Shown in pieces: positions 1-7,992 of a stretch of DNA of 64,000 bases (the first letter of the stretch is position 1; every line of letters starts with the position of its first letter). This DNA is from an uncultured bacterium (lineage in GTDB: Bacteria > Cyanobacteriota > Vampirovibrionia > Gastranaerophilales > Gastranaerophilaceae), in contig CACYUI010000003.1 of assembly GCA_902777605.1 (NCBI GenBank), positions 1 to 64,000 of the forward strand. Reading direction: 5' to 3'. The translations under genes were made by a program, and so were the position numbers. The notes under the pieces are model-generated. The model saw only the letters and a list, made by a program, of their open reading frames with translations, made no database searches and was not told the DNA's origin.

Positions 1-398
1 AGTCCCATCACAGTCAATTCGTAAAAAATCGATATAACCCCAACGTGTCGGCTAACACAGGCTAATTAATTACAATTCAAATGTCCCAAATAAACCCCAC
101 TCCACTTCTAACCTCCTTTAAGTGTTAATGCACAGCATGAGGGATTTTGACATAATATATACCGAGTTTGACATCTAAGTCGGAAGTTTTGAAAATTTTA
201 GCAAAAATTTAAACGGCATTTAAATACCATTTAAAATGCGTTTTATAGGTGTTCAAAAATCACATTCTTTCTATATACCAGTTTGACATTCCAAAATGAT
301 TGAAATTCCATTGTAATTCAAAATAAAAATTAAACTCCAAAGAATTATCGTCTTTGAAGTTCCAAGAGTATTTATTTAGTTGTGTCTTACGGTAACTT
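1..398. other. Non-coding left margin with a direct repeat
   Basis: I see no convincing gene here. The stretch is AT-rich and holds a near-identical direct repeat, TATATACC(G)AGTTTGACAT, at 156-174 and 272-289, plus a further TTTGACAT at about 146. These could be operator or promoter half-sites for something left of the window, but nothing in the sequence proves it. Confidence 0.4.
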
Positions 399-590
399 TC
401 AAACGCATCCGTCTTGGATTATTCGGGGTGCCGGCGGAGTAACGTCCGACCGGCACCTTACGGGCTGGGTTCGCTTACGCTCACCCAGCGCCCTACCGAA
501 AATCCGCTGAATTTCTTTTGCATACTTTTTTCTGAATTCAGAATACGGAATATCCAATGTTTCTTTAGTTAATTTATTTTTCAAAATCAT
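399..590 (-). CDS. Small hypothetical protein, tail replaced by GC-rich insert
   Basis: The ATG at 590 overlaps the end of the upstream small gene on the same strand, whose TAA lies at 574-576, a typical translational-coupling arrangement. The first roughly 30 residues are ordinary Lys/Glu-rich sequence (start MILKNKLTKE). The remaining residues are encoded by the GC-rich hairpin insert at about 423-495, giving an Arg/Pro-rich tail unlike any neighbouring protein. The original C-terminus has probably been lost. No family recognised. Confidence 0.35.
   Translation of the reverse strand: MILKNKLTKETLDIPYSEFRKKYAKEIQRIFGRALGERKRTQPVRCRSDVTPPAPRIIQDGCV
423..495. repeat. GC-rich double-hairpin insert (REP/MITE-like)
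   Basis: This is a GC-rich island in very AT-rich DNA with two perfect hairpins. GGTGCCGG at 427-434 pairs with CCGGCACC at 450-457, extended inwards by CGGA/TCCG. GCTGGGT at 464-470 pairs with ACCCAGC at 483-489. It lies inside the small minus-strand ORF and supplies that ORF's C-terminal codons. The composition and stacked palindromes resemble REP-type or small non-autonomous mobile elements. No second copy is in the window. Confidence 0.5.
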
Positions 591-872
591 CTTCAAATCC
601 TCTTATATTATCAAGTTCAATGTTGTATTGTTTGCCGGTTTTATCAACACAAGTTGCGAAGCGGATTTCTGTACGGCAACGACCGGATAGCGAGCAGATT
701 GAGCTAGCTATGCCGTTAGGCATAAAAGCGAAACTCTGCGAGCGTGGAAGAAATCCAAGACAGTCTTTTTATCAGCATATTTGTTTTCCCATAAACAAAT
801 CAGCAAGCCGATTTCTTGTGTTTTTAAATTTAAAATTTTTGTTCCGTATAATTTATAATCTTTTTCAACCAT
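574..872 (-). pseudogene. Small gene interrupted by a GC-rich insert
   Basis: A good ribosome-binding site (AAGGA) precedes the ATG at 872. The frame runs through MVEKDYKLYGTKILNLKTQE to about KKTVLDFF near 750, enters GC-rich DNA and stops at 708. The downstream half continues in another frame, reading FATCVDKTGKQYNIELDNI and ending in DDFEK at 574, directly overlapping the next gene. Two protein-like halves in different frames on either side of foreign-looking DNA suggest an insertion disrupted the gene. The family is unknown. The product would have been about 85-100 residues. Confidence 0.5.
663..757. repeat. GC-rich hairpin insert in small gene
   Basis: A second GC-rich block in AT-rich DNA, containing the perfect hairpin TATGCC(gtta)GGCATA at 709-724 and the palindrome AGCTAGCT just before it. 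It separates two out-of-frame halves of one small minus-strand gene. Its sequence differs from the 423-495 insert. The exact ends are a judgement from base composition, not from defined target duplications. Confidence 0.4.
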
Positions 873-1131
873 AACATATTCCTTTCGGTCATTAATATTA
901 ATCGATTGTGTTTTGGTAAAATTCAAGTATAATGCCTGAATTTTGTATCATTTAGACACATTTATTTTGTAAACACCGATTGGATAGATCTTAAACAGCA
1001 CTTGAACATACCTTAAAAATCGACATCTTTTTCGTAATCAATAAAAAATGCATTCAATAAATCTGCTTCTCGGTGCAAATATTTTACAACCGGAGCAAGG
1101 TTGTAGCACTCTTCTTTTCAATTTATTTCTC

Positions 1132-1461
1132 CTAGAAATTTGCATTGACAACATCTAATAACTGATATAAAACTTTGGATTTTTTATTGTCTAAGGTTGA
1201 CACTTTTTGTGATAATTCAGCTTTTAAGTCTTTTTTGACTTCTGTCTCAAACTCAAAAATATTTTTCAACTCACATTCAAATATTTCTGCAAATTTTAAA
1301 AGTGTTTGCAGACTGGGAAAGCAGTGTCCGTTTTCTATATATGCAACTTGCCTTTGGTCAATCCCTATCTTGCTGCCCAGTTCAGCCTGTGTCAAACCAA
1401 GTGCTCGTCTGTAGCTTTTTATATTCTTACCCAGCAATTTTTTAACGGTTTCTGCATCCAT
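1132..1461 (-). CDS. XRE-family helix-turn-helix repressor
   Basis: 109 residues. An N-terminal HTH_3/Cro-CI domain spans about residues 8-65 (LGLTQAELGSKIGIDQRQVA followed by the YIENG recognition-helix end). A short helical tail, about 67-109, probably dimerises. The gene is transcribed divergently from a second XRE gene at 1618 and the two share a 156-bp palindrome-rich intergenic region. Both proteins carry the IDQR sequence in the recognition helix, so they probably read similar operators. An autoregulatory repressor pair is inferred. Confidence 0.75.
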   Translation of the reverse strand: MDAETVKKLLGKNIKSYRRALGLTQAELGSKIGIDQRQVAYIENGHCFPSLQTLLKFAEIFECELKNIFEFETEVKKDLKAELSQKVSTLDNKKSKVLYQLLDVVNANF

Positions 1462-1617
1462 TTCTAAAAATTTTTACAACCTTTTTTGTTAGATTTGACA
1501 AATAATACCATGTTTACATGGTAAATTACTATAAATAAATAGTATTGTCAATTCAAATACCACATTGTACTCATAAAAAATACTATGCGAGTATTGTATT
1601 CTGAGTAGGGGTATTTT
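1462..1617. promoter_or_regulatory. Shared operator region of divergent XRE genes
   Basis: Three perfect inverted repeats are visible: TACCATG(ttta)CATGGTA at 1506-1523, TACTAT(6)ATAGTA at 1527-1544 and AATACT(5)AGTATT at 1579-1595. AGTATTGT occurs twice (1541, 1590). For the minus-strand gene a TTGACA -35 lies at 1546-1551 with a weak -10 at 1523-1528, so two palindromes overlap or abut the promoter. This fits repression by one or both flanking XRE proteins. Confidence 0.5.
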
Positions 1618-1935
1618 ATGGATGATATAAGACTTTTAATAGGTAAAAGAATTAAGGAACTCAGAAAATCCAAAAATTGGACACAGGAACAATTTGCCGA
1701 AAAACTTGATATTGATCAACGCAGCCTCAGTGCAATAGAGTGTGGAGTAAATTTCCCTACCAAAAACTTTATAAAAATAGCACAAACTCTTGGAATAGAA
1801 GTTAAAGAGTTATTTGACTTTGAACATCTTGAAAAATCCGAAGAAACAATGCGAAAAGAAGCAAAAAAATACATAGAAAAACTAAATTCTCACGACTTAA
1901 AAGTTATATTTAAACTTTTAAAAGCAATGAACTGA
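1618..1935 (+). CDS. XRE-family helix-turn-helix regulator
   Basis: 105 residues. HTH_3 domain at about residues 7-62 (WTQEQFAEKLDIDQRSLSAI then ECG), followed by a charged helical tail (about 66-105). It is related to the divergent XRE protein at 1132-1461 and shares its IDQR recognition-helix sequence. The upstream GAGTAGGGGT is a weak ribosome-binding site. Its 3' end overlaps the convergent rfbG gene by 18 bp. Confidence 0.75.
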   Translation: MDDIRLLIGKRIKELRKSKNWTQEQFAEKLDIDQRSLSAIECGVNFPTKNFIKIAQTLGIEVKELFDFEHLEKSEETMRKEAKKYIEKLNSHDLKVIFKLLKAMN

Positions 1936-3018
1936 GTATTTATTCATCAAATCGGCATAAGAGGAGATTTGATTTATTGTAAATTCATACATATCAATAT
2001 CTTTATTATAAAAATGTTTATACCATTCAATAGTATTTTTTATAGCCTCTTGAGCAGTTAATGTCGGAGTCCAGCCTAATACTTTTTTGGCTTTTTCAAT
2101 ATTAAGCATCAATAGACCTGCCTCATGCAAAGGGCTTTTCTCCCCAACTATTACTTTTCCTTTGCCGTAAAACTCACAAGCCATCTTCGAAACTTCTGCA
2201 ACAGTTAATACACTATCTTCGTTTGGACCGAAGTTAAAGCCGTCAGCATATATACTTCTATATTTACCTTTGCCTTCTTCCAATAATTTTTGTCCCAAAA
2301 GCAGATATCCGCTCAAAGGCTCTAATACATGCTGCCAAGGACGAACTGCTATAGGATTACGTATTTCAATATTTTTTCCTGCATTCACTCCGCGCACGCA
2401 ATCGGGAATAAGTCTGTCTAATGCCCAATCGCCGCCGCCGATTACATTACCTGCGCGAGCCGTTGCCATTGCCATGGTGCTATCTTCTTGCAAAAATGAG
2501 CGCCTAAAAGAAGAAGAAAGAATTTCAACGCACCCCTTAGATGAAGAATACATGTCATATCCGCCCATCGGTTCGTCTTCTTTGTACCCTCTGTTAATTT
2601 CTTTGTTTTCGTAGCATTTATCTGTTGTAACATTAACAAAAGCTTTGACCGAAGGGCAATTTCTTGCTGCTTCAAGAACCTTTAAGCTTCCCATCACATT
2701 TGTTTCATAAGTTAGAATGGGTTCTGCATACGATAATCTTACAAGCGGCTGCGCAGCCAAGTGAAAAACTATATCGGGCTTGAACAAATTAATAGTTTCG
2801 CTTAAGTATTTATAATCTAAAATATCTCCGATTACGGATTTTGATATTTTTTCTTCTATTTTAAGCTCTTTAAACATAGAAGGTTCCGTATTTGGTTCAA
2901 GCGAGTATCCGCAAACTTCAGCGCCTAATTCTGTAAGCCAAAGAGAAAGCCAGCTTCCCTTAAAACCAGTATGACCTGTTAAAAAAACTTTCTTCCCTCT
3001 GTATATATTATTAAACAT
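1918..3018 (-). CDS. rfbG: CDP-glucose 4,6-dehydratase
   Basis: 366 residues, family length. It converts CDP-glucose to CDP-4-keto-6-deoxyglucose using bound NAD+, the second step of CDP-3,6-dideoxyhexose synthesis. The N-terminal Rossmann signature is TGHTGFKGSW (about 14-23), the extended-SDR catalytic motif is YSSSK (about 157-161), and RPWQHVLEPL is typical of RfbG. An AAGGAG ribosome-binding site precedes the ATG. It is the last gene of a minus-strand set with a glycosyltransferase and rfbF. rfbH, the next enzyme, lies 11 kb away on the opposite strand. Confidence 0.93.
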   Translation of the reverse strand: MFNNIYRGKKVFLTGHTGFKGSWLSLWLTELGAEVCGYSLEPNTEPSMFKELKIEEKISKSVIGDILDYKYLSETINLFKPDIVFHLAAQPLVRLSYAEPILTYETNVMGSLKVLEAARNCPSVKAFVNVTTDKCYENKEINRGYKEDEPMGGYDMYSSSKGCVEILSSSFRRSFLQEDSTMAMATARAGNVIGGGDWALDRLIPDCVRGVNAGKNIEIRNPIAVRPWQHVLEPLSGYLLLGQKLLEEGKGKYRSIYADGFNFGPNEDSVLTVAEVSKMACEFYGKGKVIVGEKSPLHEAGLLMLNIEKAKKVLGWTPTLTAQEAIKNTIEWYKHFYNKDIDMYEFTINQISSYADLMNKYSVHCF

Positions 3019-3036
3019 TCTATACTCCTTAACGAA

Positions 3037-3945
3037 TTATATATGCAAAAATTTTTTTATTGAATACTTTATTCCATTTAGATAAAAACAAGGTTCCAAC
3101 ATAAAATTATCTTTTAATATTTTGAAATAATTACTTTTATCAATGTTATACTTGTTAAAAACATCAAAATAAAAGGAATTTATAAAATTTATAATATTCC
3201 ATTTTTCACCATTGATTGTACAGTTAGATATTCCGTTATTTTTTCCTACAAAACTTTTTAATATAGTAAAATAATTTTTTCCGAATACTTCAGCAATATT
3301 ATAGCCAATAGTTTTAACCTTTTCTGATTGTACATCAAAAAGTATATCCCGAAAAACAGTTGCAGAATAGTTGTTTTCAAATAATTGACCATATATATCT
3401 ACTTGTGCAAGATTTAACTTTGAGCATCGTAGAGGTTCTTTTAATGTATTATAGACATCTTTTTTTATACATAAGCTGCCAATCCAAGTACATTTGAAAG
3501 AAACTATTTTAATAAAATCATCAAGAGTTGTCACTCTTTTATATTGATTTTTTTTTGTTTTTTTATTTAAAAAGAAAATACAGTCTTCCTCTTTGTGTTC
3601 TTTTAAAAAATAAACAATTTTATCTAATGCACCATTTCTATATACACATGTATCATTACTAAGTTTACAAAATATACCAGATGCGTATTCCATTGTTTTA
3701 AAAATATGGTTATCAGAAAAAATCGGTTGTTCTTGATTTATGTATTTTATTTTCTGAGGATATTTTTCTGCATATTTAAGACAGAGTTCATTTGTTTCAT
3801 CTTCTGAACAGTTATTAGAAATAACTATTTCTACTTCATTTGTACTCTGAAAAACATTAGTATCAACAATGGATTTTAAAGTGTTTTCTAGCATATCACA
3901 CCGGTTAAAAGTAGGTATACATATTGATAATATTGGATTGAACAT
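3037..3945 (-). CDS. Family 2 glycosyltransferase
   Basis: 302 residues. The N-terminal GT-A nucleotide-binding start is LSICIPTFNR (about 6-15), followed by the EIVISNNCSEDET acceptor-loop signature. The usual DXD metal site appears as SNDT near residue 95. Lying between rfbF and rfbG, it is the natural candidate to transfer a sugar of the same glycan, but donor and acceptor cannot be read from sequence. No membrane segment is evident. The C-terminal third is Phe/Tyr/Asn-rich and poorly conserved-looking. Confidence 0.75.
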   Translation of the reverse strand: MFNPILSICIPTFNRCDMLENTLKSIVDTNVFQSTNEVEIVISNNCSEDETNELCLKYAEKYPQKIKYINQEQPIFSDNHIFKTMEYASGIFCKLSNDTCVYRNGALDKIVYFLKEHKEEDCIFFLNKKTKKNQYKRVTTLDDFIKIVSFKCTWIGSLCIKKDVYNTLKEPLRCSKLNLAQVDIYGQLFENNYSATVFRDILFDVQSEKVKTIGYNIAEVFGKNYFTILKSFVGKNNGISNCTINGEKWNIINFINSFYFDVFNKYNIDKSNYFKILKDNFMLEPCFYLNGIKYSIKKFLHI

Positions 3946-3970
3946 TAAATAAAGCCTCCAAAATTTTTAT

Positions 3971-4768
3971 CTACTTAAACGCCATACTTCTATTTTGCCA
4001 AACTGCCCAAGGAGCTTGGTCGTTTTGCCACATGTATGTTAAATCATTTTTGTCCTTAAGTGTATCCATAGGTCTCCAGAAACCTCTGTGTTTATAGGCA
4101 TTTAGCTGCTTATCTTTTGCTAAATTTTCTAAAGGAGCGCGCTCAAAGATTGTAGAGTCACCTTCTTGTATATAATTAAACACTTCAGGCTCACAAACGA
4201 AGAAACCACCATTTATCCAGCTTTCTTCACCTTTTGGTTTTTCCATGAATGAAGTTATCATATTATCATCTTTGATAACCAAAGCACCAAATCTGCCTTG
4301 CAGTTGAACAGCTGTCATAGTACATAATTTTCCTGATTCTTTGTGATTTTGTATCAAATCATTTATATCAACATCAGAAACTCCGTCACCGTATGTTAAT
4401 AGGAAAGGTTCATTGCCAATATATTCTTGCGCTTTTTTAATTCTTCCGCCTGTCATCGTGTCTTGACCCGTGTATAACATTGTAACCTTCCATGGTTCTG
4501 TTTGCATTCTGTGAATTTCTACGGAATTGGTAACCATATCTACTGTAATATCAGAGTATTGTTGATAATAATGAACAAAATAATCCTTTATGACATGAGA
4601 TTTATATCCTGTCAAAATTACGAAATCATTAAAGCCGTAATATGAATATATCTTCATAATGTGCCATAATATTGGCTTTCCACCGATTTCAACCATTGGT
4701 TTTGGCACCAGTTTTGTTTCTTCCGATAACCTTGTTCCTAATCCGCCTGCAAGAATAACAACTTTCAT
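3971..4768 (-). CDS. rfbF: Glucose-1-phosphate cytidylyltransferase
   Basis: About 265 residues. It makes CDP-glucose from CTP and glucose-1-phosphate, the first step of CDP-3,6-dideoxyhexose synthesis. The nucleotide-binding start MKVVILAGGLGTRLSEET and KPMVEIGGKPILWHIMKIY are diagnostic of RfbF/DdhA. I chose the ATG at 4768, after an AGAGAG-type ribosome-binding site, over an upstream TTG that would add seven residues. Partner genes are rfbG (same operon) and rfbH (13.7 kb). Confidence 0.93.
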   Translation of the reverse strand: MKVVILAGGLGTRLSEETKLVPKPMVEIGGKPILWHIMKIYSYYGFNDFVILTGYKSHVIKDYFVHYYQQYSDITVDMVTNSVEIHRMQTEPWKVTMLYTGQDTMTGGRIKKAQEYIGNEPFLLTYGDGVSDVDINDLIQNHKESGKLCTMTAVQLQGRFGALVIKDDNMITSFMEKPKGEESWINGGFFVCEPEVFNYIQEGDSTIFERAPLENLAKDKQLNAYKHRGFWRPMDTLKDKNDLTYMWQNDQAPWAVWQNRSMAFK

Positions 4769-4818
4769 AATCTCTCTTTCTTTTATCAATACGATAATTT
4801 TATCACAAAAATTTGTCT

Positions 4819-5331
4819 TTATTTTAATTTGCTGTATTCTTTATCGCTTACAGGTTCAAGCCATTCATTTGATGTTTCGACTCCGTCTACTTCGACTGCA
4901 ATATGAGAAAACCAAGAGTCTGGGGCTGCGCCGTGCCAGTGCTTAACATTTGCAGGAATATTTATTACACTTCCCGGTTTCATTTCGACGGGTTCTTTTC
5001 CCCACTCCTGATAATAACCTCTTCCGCCAGTTGCAATTAATATTTGCCCTCCGCCTGCCTTAGATTTATGGATATGCCAATTATTTCTGCACTTCGGTTC
5101 AAAGGTTACATTATACATTTTTACCTGTTCGGTTGAAATAGGTGCAATATAACTCTGCCCGATAAAGTATTTTGCATAAGCATCGTTTGTGTTGCCAATA
5201 GGAAACATTATTGTTTTTTGATATTCAGTTAATGTCTGCATTTTACCCCCTTTTTTATTAAAACTAAAAGCAAAGCTCAAATTTGATGTTAAAAATAAAA
5301 CAGATAGTACTAATAAAAATATTTTTCGCAT
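4819..5331 (-). CDS. Exported cupin-domain protein
   Basis: 170 residues. A clear signal peptide (MRKIFLLVLSVLFLTS, then SFAFS) precedes a single cupin domain (about 60-155) with metal ligands in WHIHKSKAGGGQ and the second motif INIPANVKHWHG. Cupins of this type often sit next to carboxymuconolactone-decarboxylase-like proteins, as here. The unusual point is that both this protein and its neighbour carry export signals, so the pair probably works outside the cytoplasm. The substrate is unknown. Confidence 0.75.
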   Translation of the reverse strand: MRKIFLLVLSVLFLTSNLSFAFSFNKKGGKMQTLTEYQKTIMFPIGNTNDAYAKYFIGQSYIAPISTEQVKMYNVTFEPKCRNNWHIHKSKAGGGQILIATGGRGYYQEWGKEPVEMKPGSVINIPANVKHWHGAAPDSWFSHIAVEVDGVETSNEWLEPVSDKEYSKLK

Positions 5332-5344
5332 AATTTTTCACCTT

Positions 5345-6178
5345 TTATTCATTGATAACATCTTTGACGATTTTTAGGGCTGCAAAAGAATTTGGGAAAC
5401 CGACATATGGCATAACTTGAATTATAGCAGCCGTTATTATTTCAATAGAATTTCCAGCTTTTAGATTACCTTTTATGTGGCTTTTTAAAACTCCTGTATT
5501 GCCTGTTGTTGTGAGGATTGCAATTGTCATAAGTTCTCTGGTTTTAAGGTCTAGTCCATCTCTTGTATAAAAATCGCCAAAGCAAATTTCTGTTAAAAAT
5601 CTTGCGACATCAGAACCCATATCATCAGGCAAACCCTTCATATTTTGAACGATTTCATCACCATACATCGGGTTTTGTATTTCTAAACCTTTTTTATATC
5701 TGTTATTTTCGTTAGTTGTTTTTGTGCTTTTTAATTCTTTTTCTAATCCTCTTTCTTTTATGACTTCATTAAAGACAGAAATTGCATTTAAAGTCTTTGG
5801 AAAACCGATAAACGGCGCGCATTGGTAGATTGTTTCTCTTATTTCAATCGGAGTATTCCCTGCATTTAAGGCTCCGTTTATATGTGCTTTTAACTGTGGC
5901 AGCGTTTGCATAACGGTCAAACTTGTAACAGTCAGCAGTTCTCTTGTTTTCATATCCAAATCACCGATTGTAAAAACTTCGCCAAAAATATATTTTTGCA
6001 AAATATCCATAAAATCTTTGTCAAGACCGTTATTGTTTTTAGTTGTTATATTGAATAAAATTTCTAAATTTTTATCAGCAATTTCTTGTCTTGTCATAGG
6101 TCGATTCTCCTTTCCTAATGCGTTCAAGTTAAGCATTAAAACAGATATTACAGCTATAATACATATTTTTTTAATCAT
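5345..6178 (-). CDS. Exported tandem carboxymuconolactone-decarboxylase-like protein
   Basis: 277 residues with an N-terminal signal peptide (about 1-22, ending near LNALGK). There are two CMD/AhpD-type helical domains, about 30-150 and 175-275. Each has the core ...TRELLTVT/TRELMTIA... followed by LKAHINGALNAG or LKSHIKGNLKAG and a PFIGFP/PYVGFPN motif. The CxxC of peroxidase-type AhpD is absent, so it is closer to the decarboxylase or lactonase side. Its start is 13 bp upstream of the exported cupin on the same strand's downstream side, so the two are an operon. Confidence 0.75.
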   Translation of the reverse strand: MIKKICIIAVISVLMLNLNALGKENRPMTRQEIADKNLEILFNITTKNNNGLDKDFMDILQKYIFGEVFTIGDLDMKTRELLTVTSLTVMQTLPQLKAHINGALNAGNTPIEIRETIYQCAPFIGFPKTLNAISVFNEVIKERGLEKELKSTKTTNENNRYKKGLEIQNPMYGDEIVQNMKGLPDDMGSDVARFLTEICFGDFYTRDGLDLKTRELMTIAILTTTGNTGVLKSHIKGNLKAGNSIEIITAAIIQVMPYVGFPNSFAALKIVKDVINE

Positions 6179-6235
6179 AAAAATCCTCTTATATTATGTA
6201 TTAATGTTAAAACATAGGTCGCTTTATTACAACAA

Positions 6236-7189
6236 TTATTTTTCTCTAAATAAAATTATTGCGGAAAAACTTAAAATAATAGCACCTATTAGAACTTCCA
6301 GAGGAAATGTTAACAGCAAATTTTTATCAAGTATCATAGGAATTAATAAAATTGCACCGGCGGGCGGGAAATAAATTTTTAATTTATCAATAGCATAAAA
6401 AAGAATTATGCATGCTAGAGCTGTACAAATAAATAGCGGCAGACCTAAAAACTCATTCAGCAATAATCTGAGGGCACAACCTATAAAAGATGCAAATGTC
6501 ATTAATCCTACAATGTAAAAAGGTTTTAATCTTGCGGGGCTTTTTGGATTTGAAAGTTCTGTAAACATTACTATTAATGGTGGTGCAAGAAAGTATATTT
6601 GATGTGTTTTAAATGGAATTAAGGCTATTAAACCAAATACTGCCAGTAATTTTGACCATTTTATTATTTGATATTTTGTATCAAATTCGCACGGTACAAA
6701 GGTATTAATAGGACGAAAATGATATTTTTCCATAAGCCATTGCGCAATAATAATGATAAGAGCCATTATTGACACAGATATAGGGTAAATCCAACTATCT
6801 GTTCTCAGATAAACAGGTAGTATGCAGGCAGATATTATTGGAACAAAGTTTGTTTTAAACAGTGTTAAAATAAATCCCGTAAAAGCAAAACACAAACAGA
6901 CTTGCGCTATCAAAGGAAAGGTACAGTATTTTACAACTAATACTCCAAATAATGCTGCCAATGACATTAGAATAAAAATGCGCCTTTTGTTAGTCATCCA
7001 CGGTTGTTGTTCACTAACCCAAGCTCCTATTGTAAGAGCACAAATTTCAGGGAAAATAATCTCTGTTTCGTGAGATATTTCTGCTACAAAAACCATGACA
7101 AATGCCATAATTATTCCAAACAAATATCGCTCTATTCTTATTCTTTTTAATACTTCGGCTTTCACAGTTTTATAATAAAATAAGTTCAA
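6236..7189 (-). CDS. Polytopic membrane protein, HPP-like
   Basis: 317 residues with about ten hydrophobic segments in two similar halves. Each half has an early acidic or polar loop (EISHETEIIFPEICAL; APPLIVMFTELSNP). The last part contains YFPPAGAILLIPMI, which resembles the H-P-P-A-G-A signature of HPP family membrane proteins. Function is not established; transport is a reasonable guess. It lies upstream of the exported CMD/cupin pair on the same strand with a 57-bp gap, so it could be co-transcribed. Confidence 0.5.
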   Translation of the reverse strand: MNLFYYKTVKAEVLKRIRIERYLFGIIMAFVMVFVAEISHETEIIFPEICALTIGAWVSEQQPWMTNKRRIFILMSLAALFGVLVVKYCTFPLIAQVCLCFAFTGFILTLFKTNFVPIISACILPVYLRTDSWIYPISVSIMALIIIIAQWLMEKYHFRPINTFVPCEFDTKYQIIKWSKLLAVFGLIALIPFKTHQIYFLAPPLIVMFTELSNPKSPARLKPFYIVGLMTFASFIGCALRLLLNEFLGLPLFICTALACIILFYAIDKLKIYFPPAGAILLIPMILDKNLLLTFPLEVLIGAIILSFSAIILFREK

Positions 7190-7318
7190 AAATTATTCAA
7201 ACCCAAATTAATTCTTGTACAATGTTTTTCTCAAATTTTTAAACATAGACAAAATACTGCTCATTATATCACTATAACTCGATAATTTGCGGTTATATAT
7301 TTATGATAAAATTATACT

Positions 7319-7696
7319 ATGAGAGTTTTTTTAAGAGTAATTTTATTATTCATATACCTTTGTTTGACACTTATTAAGCCAAGCGAAGTGTATGCTTTTA
7401 ATAATTTTGTAACTAATATCCCGTCTCTTAACTACATCTCAGAAGCAAAATCTGAAATAACTTTATCACACAGAGTTGAAAATTATTATATCGTTACCCA
7501 GAATCCAACAAATACAGAGATATCAAATACTTTAAACAAGAATTATGATTTAAGTTTGATATTTGGGGATGAAGTTTTTAATGACGACAATATTTTAAGA
7601 TTTGTCTTATTTAATAAAAATACCAACCACAATAGTCGCATAGTTCATAAAATATCTCCAAAATTGAAACATGCGATTTATACAAGAGCACCCTAG
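7319..7696 (+). CDS. Small secreted hypothetical protein
   Basis: 125 residues. A signal peptide or N-terminal anchor (MRVFLRVILLFIYLCLTLI, then PSEVYAF) precedes a soluble Asn/Ile-rich domain without Cys. I recognise no family. No Shine-Dalgarno is visible before the ATG. The upstream DNA holds a TATGAT at 7302-7307, so the leader would be very short if that is the -10. It precedes the OadG-like/permease operon by 53 bp. Confidence 0.5.
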   Translation: MRVFLRVILLFIYLCLTLIKPSEVYAFNNFVTNIPSLNYISEAKSEITLSHRVENYYIVTQNPTNTEISNTLNKNYDLSLIFGDEVFNDDNILRFVLFNKNTNHNSRIVHKISPKLKHAIYTRAP

Positions 7697-7749
7697 CTTA
7701 TTCTCCATATAAAAAATAAATTGATTACATTAATATAGGAGAAAACATA

Positions 7750-7992
7750 ATGGAAGCATTAAAACAAGGCTTCTTTATTATGGTAATTGGCATGGGAACT
7801 GTCTACATATTCCTTACCATAATGATTTATGCCATGAATATTACTAAAAAAATATTAGACATTATAAGTAAATATTTTCCAGAGGACATTCCTCAGGAAT
7901 CTAAAAAGAAAAGAGATAAAATGGATAATGATGCAGAAATAGCACTTGCTATTGCAGCTACAATCCACAAAGGAGCTGGGGAAAAATGTTAA
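7750..7992 (+). CDS. OadG-like gamma subunit, single-span membrane protein
   Basis: 80 residues. One transmembrane helix (about 7-29, with IGMGTVYIFLTIMIYAM, the G-M-G-x-V-x-x-F/V-L motif of oxaloacetate decarboxylase gamma chains) is followed by a charged linker and an EIALAIAATIHK tail also seen in OadG/MmdD-type proteins. No OadA or OadB is nearby. Instead it overlaps a NhaD-type permease by 7 bp, so it may act as a small partner of that transporter. A good RBS (AGGAG) lies upstream. Confidence 0.65.
   Translation: MEALKQGFFIMVIGMGTVYIFLTIMIYAMNITKKILDIISKYFPEDIPQESKKKRDKMDNDAEIALAIAATIHKGAGEKC

Noticed and set aside
92-118. Perfect AAAGGAGG before a GTG on the minus strand.
   Set aside because: It opens only an 11-codon frame; no continuing gene is seen in this window.
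390-404. A 15-bp sequence (CGGTAACTTTCAAAC) repeated at 29955-29969.
   Set aside because: In a 64-kb AT-rich window a 15-mer match is expected by chance, and flanks do not align.
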